In this document: in pieces, positions 59,643-64,000 of the stretch
Layout: the number at the start of each line of letters is the position of its first letter
Position numbering within the stretch: position 1 is the stretch's first letter
Source: Mycobacterium sp. NBC_00419
GTDB taxonomy: Bacteria; Actinomycetota; Actinomycetes; Mycobacteriales; Mycobacteriaceae
Reading direction: 5' to 3'
Assembly (NCBI RefSeq): GCF_036023875.1
Contig: NZ_CP107931.1
Coordinates: 2,542,001-2,606,000, forward strand
Length of the DNA stretch: 64,000 nt
Translations under genes and position numbers: made by a program
The notes under the pieces: model-generated
What the model was told of the DNA's origin: nothing
Database searches by the model: none
The model's input: only the letters and a program-made list of their open reading frames with translations

Positions 59643-60565
59643 CACCCACCAGCCGACACCTCCTGGGGAGCGCGGCGCTCGCTGCCACCCTGGCGTGGGC
59701 GCTGGCCTGGCTGCTGGCCGGCGGCCAGGCCGCTCCCGCGCAGTCGGCGGTTCGGGCGGTCGCCGACTGCGCCGCCGTCGTTGCGCTCGGGCTGGCCGTT
59801 GTGCCCGCGCTCGACGAGGTGCGCCACCGGGCGGACATGCTGCGCGCCACGACCGGTCCACTGCTGACGGTGAGCGTGACGTGGCTGCTGGCCGAAGGCG
59901 TCCGGTTGGCGATCTCGGCGGCGCAGGCCGCCGACGTTCCCCTGTCACATCTGCGGCTGGCCACCGCCTCGGAGTTCGTCACCACGATCGCGGGGCGGGC
60001 AGGACTGATCAGCCTGGTCTGCGCGGCTGCCGCGATCCTCGCCACCGTCATCGGGCCGGGTGAGACCGCTGGGCGCATCGTGGTCGCGGCAGCCGTCGCG
60101 ACCGGTCTCGGGGCACGCGCGGTGTCAGGGCATCTCGCCGACGGCACCGTGGGTGCGCTGGCGATCGTCGTGCACATCCTTGCTGCGGCGCTGTGGTGCG
60201 GCGGCCTGGCCGCGATCGCGCTGACCGTCGAACACCGGGGTCAGTGGGCCCGGATACTGCCGCGGTTCTCCGGGCTGGCGCTGGTCTGCGTGGTTGCGCT
60301 GCTGACGGCGGGCACGCTCGGCGCACTGGTCACCGTCGCCAGTCCGGGCGCGCTGATGACCACGGGCTATGGCCGGCTGGTGCTGGCCAAGGCTCTGGTG
60401 GCGGCCCTGCTGCTGCTGTTGGGCTGGCTGAACAGGTCTGGCTGGGTCCCTGCCGCGCGGGCCCATCGGATCACGGCGACGCAGTCGCGCGGTCGGGCAC
60501 AGCGGGAGATCGCCCTGATGGTTGTCGCGCTGACATTGGGCGCGGCACTCTCGGTTGCCGGTTAG
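59639..60565 (+). CDS. CopD-family membrane protein (copper uptake)
   Basis: 308-residue integral membrane protein with about eight hydrophobic helices and the CopD signature ('AIVVHILAAALWCGGLAAIALTVEH' with His and Cys; 'YGRLVLAKALVAALLLLLGWLNR'). Works with CopC in copper import or handling. Start GTG 59639 overlaps the copC TGA. The longer frame starting at 59483 is a shadow of copC. This trio is not in the M. tuberculosis equivalent locus, where hns follows Rv3851 directly. Confidence 0.9.
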   Translation: MTPTSRHLLGSAALAATLAWALAWLLAGGQAAPAQSAVRAVADCAAVVALGLAVVPALDEVRHRADMLRATTGPLLTVSVTWLLAEGVRLAISAAQAADVPLSHLRLATASEFVTTIAGRAGLISLVCAAAAILATVIGPGETAGRIVVAAAVATGLGARAVSGHLADGTVGALAIVVHILAAALWCGGLAAIALTVEHRGQWARILPRFSGLALVCVVALLTAGTLGALVTVASPGALMTTGYGRLVLAKALVAALLLLLGWLNRSGWVPAARAHRITATQSRGRAQREIALMVVALTLGAALSVAG

Positions 60566-60644
60566 CCCGCCGGTCCTTGCGACCCCGCTGGCATGATGGG
60601 TACCGCTTGGCGTAGGTGAGAAGACACTGCAAAGGAGCAGCCCG

Positions 60645-61067
60645 ATGGCAGAAGCTCAGGACCAGCCCGAACAGGGTGGTGCCACGCCGCCGGAGCCGCA
60701 ACAGCCCGAGGAGGCCGTCGCGAAGAAGGCTCCGGCCAAGAAGGCACCGGCCAAGAAGGCGGTGAAGAAGGCGCCCGCCAAGAAGGCGCCCGCGAAGAAG
60801 GCACCGGCGAAGAAGGTTGCCCCGCCGGCGCTCGAGGCACCGGCCACCCACGCGGCACTGGCCGCCGGCAACGGATCCCCGCCGGTCGCCGAGGCGGCCC
60901 GGGAAGCAGCCGCCAACGCGAAGTCGACGGTGGAGCAGGCCGCCAGCCCGCTGTCGACGCCGTCGGTACCGGCCGTCCCGGAGCCGGGCCGGTCCCCGCT
61001 GCCGTTCGCGGTGGCATTCGCCGTCACCGTCCTGCTCGCGTTGCTCATCCGGCGGCTGCGTCGGTGA
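60645..61067 (+). CDS. hns: H-NS-like membrane-anchored nucleoid protein (Rv3852 type)
   Basis: 140-residue DNA-binding protein. An acidic N-terminus is followed by KAPAKKA-type basic repeats (about residues 27-57), as in H1-like tails, a Pro/Ala linker and a C-terminal helix '[22 protein letters not shown]' which would anchor DNA to the membrane. 'AAGGAG' site at 60634. The 3' end is involved in a 47-bp tandem duplication (see repeat entry), so the last 14 codons recur downstream. Confidence 0.88.
   Translation: MAEAQDQPEQGGATPPEPQQPEEAVAKKAPAKKAPAKKAVKKAPAKKAPAKKAPAKKVAPPALEAPATHAALAAGNGSPPVAEAAREAAANAKSTVEQAASPLSTPSVPAVPEPGRSPLPFAVAFAVTVLLALLIRRLRR
60720..60816 (+). repeat. Lys/Ala/Pro codon repeats in hns
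   Basis: About seven units coding 'APAKKA' or shortened forms ('[19 protein letters not shown]' and further). The codons vary moderately (gcc/gcg/gca), so it is not a simple DNA slippage array. It supplies the basic DNA-binding segment. Confidence 0.8.
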
Positions 61068-61114
61068 CCGTCACCGTCCTGCTCGCGTTGCTCATCCGGC
61101 GGCTGCGTCGGTGA
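61021..61114 (+). repeat. Perfect 47-bp tandem duplication at the hns-rraA junction
   Basis: Copy 1 at 61021-61067 and copy 2 at 61068-61114 are identical; the next five bases (ccgtc) begin a third partial copy. Each copy spans the last 15 codons of hns, its TGA and the first bases of the next start. Because 47 is not divisible by 3, the two copies read in different frames. Flanking bases differ, so the duplication is bounded exactly. Confidence 0.97.
61064..61114 (+). CDS. 16-codon mini-ORF created by the duplication
   Basis: GTG at 61064 overlaps the hns stop (GTGA) and reads 16 codons, [16 protein letters not shown], ending in the TGA at 61112-61114 which overlaps the rraA GTG at 61111. 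The peptide is the hns membrane tail again. Before the duplication hns and rraA were presumably coupled by a single GTGA; now both junctions are. Whether it is translated is unknown. Confidence 0.35.
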   Translation: MTVTVLLALLIRRLRR

Positions 61115-61593
61115 CCGTCGCCTTCCGCCCGACCGCCGACCTCGTCGACGACATCGGACCCGAGGTCCGCAGCTGCGATGTCCAGTTCCGCCAGTTCGGC
61201 GGTCGCCAGGAGTTCGCCGGGCCGATCAGCACGGTGCGCTGCTTTGAAGACAACGCCTTGCTCAAGTCGGTACTGTCCGAGTCCGGCGACGGCCGCGTTC
61301 TGGTCATCGACGGTGCGGCATCCGTGCACGCCGCCCTGGTCGGCGATGTCATCGCCGAGTTGGGGCGCTCCAATGGCTGGGCCGGCGTGATCGTGCACGG
61401 CGCGGTACGCGACGCCTCGACGCTGCGCACCCTCGACATCGGCATCAAGGCGCTGGGCACCAATCCGCGCAAGAGCACAAAGACCGGTGCCGGCGAGCGC
61501 GATGTGCCCGTGAGTTTCGGGGGCGTCACCTTCACCCCGGGTGAGCTTGCCTACAGCGACGACGACGGTATCGTCGTCACCCCGGCTGGCTAA
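61111..61593 (+). CDS. rraA: RraA-family protein (MenG homologue, Rv3853 type)
   Basis: 160-residue protein of the RraA family, regulators of RNase E in E. coli, earlier misnamed MenG. Motifs: '[27 protein letters not shown]', '[20 protein letters not shown]', '[23 protein letters not shown]' (the R-G-type pocket) and '[10 protein letters not shown]'. Trimeric in known structures. Start GTG 61111, coupled to the mini-ORF. Confidence 0.93.
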   Translation: MTVAFRPTADLVDDIGPEVRSCDVQFRQFGGRQEFAGPISTVRCFEDNALLKSVLSESGDGRVLVIDGAASVHAALVGDVIAELGRSNGWAGVIVHGAVRDASTLRTLDIGIKALGTNPRKSTKTGAGERDVPVSFGGVTFTPGELAYSDDDGIVVTPAG

Positions 61594-63059
61594 ACCCGCA
61601 CCGCCGCAAGCTGTCTGGAGAACTGCAGCGCTTCGTCGTCGACCTTGCCGTGCCGGATCAACCGAAGGTCCAGCAGATAGTTCTGCTTGAGTCGCCACGG
61701 CGCCCGTGAGCCGGCCTTGGGCAGACGGTCCAGCGCGCGCAGTACGTACCCGGGCGTGAAGTCCAGCAGCGGACGTTCGTCGACCCCGGCGTCCGGACTG
61801 CCGGGTTCGACGTGATCGAATCCGCCGGCATCCATGTGATTCAGTACGCGACAGACGAATTCGGAGACCAGGTCGGCCTTGAGGGTCCACGAGGCGTTGG
61901 TGTAACCGATCGTGAACGCCATGTTCGGCACGCCGGAGAGCATCATGCCCTTGTAAGCCATGGTGGTGGTCAGGTCCAGGGGTTGCCCGTCCTTGCGGAT
62001 CTCCGCCCCACCGAAGAGCTGGAGGTTCAGACCCGTTGCGGTGACGATGATGTCGGCTTCCAGTTCACGCCCGGAGCTCAGCTTGATCCCCGTCGCGGTG
62101 AAACGCTCGATGGTGTCGGTCACCACCTCGGCGTGGCCCTTGCGGATGGTCCGGAACAGATCGCCGTTGGGGGCCAGGCACAGTCGCTCGTCCCACACCT
62201 TGTAGGCCGGGCCGAAGTGCTTCTCGACGTCGTAGCCTTCCGGCAACCGGCGCTGCGCCATCGTCATCAACTGCTTGCGCATGAAGTCGGGGAAGCGCCG
62301 GGCCAACCGGTACTGGGCGGACTGGAACAGGATGCTCTTCCACCGGTTCACCACGTAGGCGGGTTTGTCGGGCAGTACCTTGCTGACCCTGCTGGCGAAC
62401 GGGTCGACATCGGGCAGCGCCCCGATGTAGGTGGGTGAGCGCTGCAGCATGGTCACGTGTGCGGCACCCGAATTCGCAAGCGCCGGAATGAGAGTCACTG
62501 CGGTGGCACCACTGCCGATGACGACGACCTGCTTGCAGGTGTAGTCGAGGTCCTCGGGCCAGTGTTGCGGGTGCACGACGGTGCCGGTGAAGTCCTGCGC
62601 GCCGGGGAACTCGGGCGAATAGCCCTCGTCGTAGTTGTAGTAGCCGCTGCAGGCAAACAGGAACGAGCAGGTGATGTCGCGTTGTTCGCCGTCGGCTTGG
62701 ACCCGCACGGTCCACTGGTTATCGGCACTCGACCACTCGGCACTGACGACGCGCTGGTCGTAGCGGATGTGCCGGTCGATGCCGTACTCGCGCACGGTCT
62801 CCTGCAGATAGCGCATGATCGACGGCCCGTCGGCGATCGCCTTGGTGTCGGTCCACGGCTTGAACCGGAAACCGAGGGTGAACATGTCGGAGTCCGAGCG
62901 GATACCGGGGTACTTGAACAGATCCCAGGTGCCGCCGAGATTGGACCGGCGTTCGAGCACCACGAAGGTCTTGCCCGGGCAGCGGTCCTTCAAATGCCAG
63001 GCGGCGCTGATTCCGGAGATCCCTGCGCCCACGATCACCACATCGACGTGTTCGGTCAT
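61590..63059 (-). CDS. ethA: EthA-type flavin Baeyer-Villiger monooxygenase
   Basis: 489-residue FAD/NADPH monooxygenase (Rv3854c homologue), activator of ethionamide-type thioamides. Two Rossmann motifs, '[16 protein letters not shown]' (FAD) and '[14 protein letters not shown]' (NADPH), and the BVMO fingerprint '[12 protein letters not shown]' (FxGxxxHxxxWP). '[15 protein letters not shown]' and '[10 protein letters not shown]' are typical of the EthA branch. ATG 63059. Convergent and overlapping with rraA, divergent from ethR across the 76-bp operator region. Confidence 0.95.
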   Translation of the reverse strand: MTEHVDVVIVGAGISGISAAWHLKDRCPGKTFVVLERRSNLGGTWDLFKYPGIRSDSDMFTLGFRFKPWTDTKAIADGPSIMRYLQETVREYGIDRHIRYDQRVVSAEWSSADNQWTVRVQADGEQRDITCSFLFACSGYYNYDEGYSPEFPGAQDFTGTVVHPQHWPEDLDYTCKQVVVIGSGATAVTLIPALANSGAAHVTMLQRSPTYIGALPDVDPFASRVSKVLPDKPAYVVNRWKSILFQSAQYRLARRFPDFMRKQLMTMAQRRLPEGYDVEKHFGPAYKVWDERLCLAPNGDLFRTIRKGHAEVVTDTIERFTATGIKLSSGRELEADIIVTATGLNLQLFGGAEIRKDGQPLDLTTTMAYKGMMLSGVPNMAFTIGYTNASWTLKADLVSEFVCRVLNHMDAGGFDHVEPGSPDAGVDERPLLDFTPGYVLRALDRLPKAGSRAPWRLKQNYLLDLRLIRHGKVDDEALQFSRQLAAVRV

Positions 63060-63071
63060 GCGGTCACGTTA

Positions 63072-63126
63072 TCAACACCGTGTTGAATAGGTCAACGCTG
63101 TGTCGAGAAATTCAACACCCTGTAAG
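63072..63126. promoter_or_regulatory. ethA/ethR operator: three palindromes on a 20-bp period
   Basis: Sites at 63072-63086 (TCAACACCGTGTTGA, near perfect), 63092-63106 (TCAACGCTGTGTCGA) and 63112-63126 (TCAACACCCTGTAAG) each start exactly 20 bp apart, spanning 55 bp. The EthR operator of M. tuberculosis is also described as a 55-bp region bound by several EthR dimers. Predicts repression of ethA and autoregulation. Confidence 0.9.
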
Positions 63127-63135
63127 GTGAGGGCC

Positions 63136-63798
63136 GTGTCCGCCGTCAGTCCGACCCGCTCTCGAGGCCGCCGCGCCACCCGTCCCTCGGGTGACGAACG
63201 CGAGTCGGCGATCCTCACCACGCTGGAGCGAATGCTCGAGCAGCGGCCGTTCGCCGAGATCTCGGTCGACGACCTCGCCAAGGGCGCGGGCCTGTCGCGG
63301 CCGACCTTCTACTTCTACTTCGCGTCCAAGGACGCCGTCCTGGTGCGGCTGTTCGAGCGGATGATCACGGCCGCCGACCCGGCGGCCCTGAAGGCAGCCG
63401 ACCCGACGGCCGCCGACAATCCCGCACAGGTGTGGCGCGACGGCATCTTCGCGTTCTTCGAAGTGTTGCGGCCACACCGCAACGTGGCGCTGGCCGGGCT
63501 GACCGCGATGGGGTCGAGCCCCGGCCTACGGCAGTTGTGGTCGAGGTTCATGACGGCGTGGATTGATCACACCGCCACTCTCATCGAGGCCGAGCGGGCC
63601 CGCGGCGCAGCGCCGAACACCATCCCGGCACGCGACCTCGCGACGGCGCTGAACCTGATGAACGAGCGCGTCGTATTCGCCTCGCAGGGCGACCAGGAGC
63701 CCACCCTGCCCGAGGACGCCGCTCTCGACGCCGTCGCGCACGTCTGGGTGACGAGCATCTACGGCACCGTGCAGAACATGACGAACGCCACTTCTTAA
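63136..63798 (+). CDS. ethR: TetR-family repressor EthR
   Basis: 220-residue repressor of ethA. The TetR helix-turn-helix is 'ISVDDLAKGAGLSRPTFYFYFASKDAVL', almost identical to M. tuberculosis EthR. The C-terminal ligand-binding domain contains the hydrophobic segments 'FFEVLRPHRNVALAGL' and 'LNLMNERVVFA'. Start GTG 63136 is chosen by comparison with the family; GTG 63127 and ATG 63100 are in frame but would fall in or at the operator. Followed by a PBP gene. Confidence 0.92.
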   Translation: MSAVSPTRSRGRRATRPSGDERESAILTTLERMLEQRPFAEISVDDLAKGAGLSRPTFYFYFASKDAVLVRLFERMITAADPAALKAADPTAADNPAQVWRDGIFAFFEVLRPHRNVALAGLTAMGSSPGLRQLWSRFMTAWIDHTATLIEAERARGAAPNTIPARDLATALNLMNERVVFASQGDQEPTLPEDAALDAVAHVWVTSIYGTVQNMTNATS

Positions 63799-63843
63799 CT
63801 CACTGCTTCCTAAACTGGACGGTTCTCCCTCCGGTTGGCCCTA

Positions 63844-63849
63844 ATCTGG
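63844..63849 (+). promoter_or_regulatory. Leaderless -10 box before the PBP gene
   Basis: TAATCT, a TANNNT -10 hexamer, with seven bases between it and ATG 63857, consistent with a leaderless mRNA. It supports 63857 as the start over the GTG at 63899. Confidence 0.45.
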
Positions 63850-63856
63850 CGGACAT

Positions 63857-64000
63857 GTCGGAGGAGCAACCGGGGTTGCCGACCAGGAGAACCACCGTGG
63901 CACGGCTGGCGCTGTACTGCCTGCTCGCCGGCGTACTCGTTGCCGGGTTGCTGTTCCCGCTTGTCGGCGGCGCCGGGCTGGTGATCAACAATGCCTCCGA
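63857..64000 (+). CDS. Class A penicillin-binding protein, N-terminus (cut by window)
   Basis: 48 codons seen: a short polar start and a hydrophobic segment 'LALYCLLAGVLVAGLLFPLVGGAGLVINNAS'. It is like the N-terminus of PonA2-type bifunctional PBPs ('LGLMSNRAS'-style ending), i.e. the membrane anchor before the glycosyltransferase domain. The rest is outside the window. ATG 63857 fits a leaderless start; GTG 63899 with 'AGGAG' site is an alternative. Not close enough to tell PonA1, PonA2 or PonA3. Confidence 0.6.

Overview
The window is about 64 kb of GC-rich DNA from a fast-growing, non-tuberculous mycobacterium (Mycolicibacterium type). The evidence is an MspA-type porin, three tandem antigen 85 genes, and near gene-for-gene collinearity with the M. 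tuberculosis Rv3799c-Rv3855 block (family and synteny assignments come from memory, not from a search). The sulfolipid (SL-1), bfrB, sodA and PE_PGRS genes that M. tuberculosis carries in this block are absent.

Layout. 1-8.5 kb: a truncated amino-acid permease, a small secreted Gly/Pro protein, a PknF-like Ser/Thr kinase with two small partner genes, the porin mspA, an SCO6745-family protein, a molybdopterin oxidoreductase and a peroxiredoxin-like gene. 8.5-29.2 kb: the cell-envelope core, all on the minus strand. It runs glf, glfT2, a PAP2 phosphatase, ubiA, aftB (arabinogalactan), then three Ag85/MPT51 genes, a DUF732 lipoprotein, culp6 (mycolate transfer), then fadD32, pks13, accD4 (mycolate condensation). 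29.5-36.5 kb: the surface protein Erp, a PGRP/LGFP amidase-like protein, an HAD phosphatase, one intact and one internally deleted acyltransferase, and a metallo-beta-lactamase/Rieske fusion with its small partner. 36.5-46.4 kb: a DUF5718-like protein, serS, a septum-formation-type protein, a zincin, membrane proteins with zinc ribbons, an S53 peptidase with a small lipoprotein, a phosphatase and pheA. 46.4-51.2 kb: an IdeR-box-controlled DUF2470 gene, a CPBP protease, an LCP ligase, glpQ1 and a DUF4328 protein. 51.2-64 kb: a palindrome- and DnaA-box-rich intergenic region, a 52-aa membrane peptide missed by length cut-offs, an Rv3847-like gene, a manganese-riboswitch-controlled GDT1 transporter, espR, an ImmA/IrrE-type protease with a membrane partner, a secreted Pro-rich protein, Rv3850/3851-like genes, a YcnI-CopC-CopD copper operon, hns, rraA, ethA/ethR, and the start of a class A penicillin-binding protein.

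The most notable signals are: a perfect 47-bp tandem duplication at the hns-rraA junction that creates a translationally coupled 16-codon mini-ORF; a 55-bp ethA/ethR operator of three palindromes on an exact 20-bp period; a yybP-ykoY (Mn) riboswitch; an IdeR box; an MPT51 that keeps a Ser/His pair; an internally deleted acyltransferase gene still coupled in its operon; a canonical intrinsic terminator inside the Ag85 array; and the DnaA-box/palindrome cluster at 51.27-51.49 kb. No CRISPR array, tRNA, rRNA or insertion sequence was seen.
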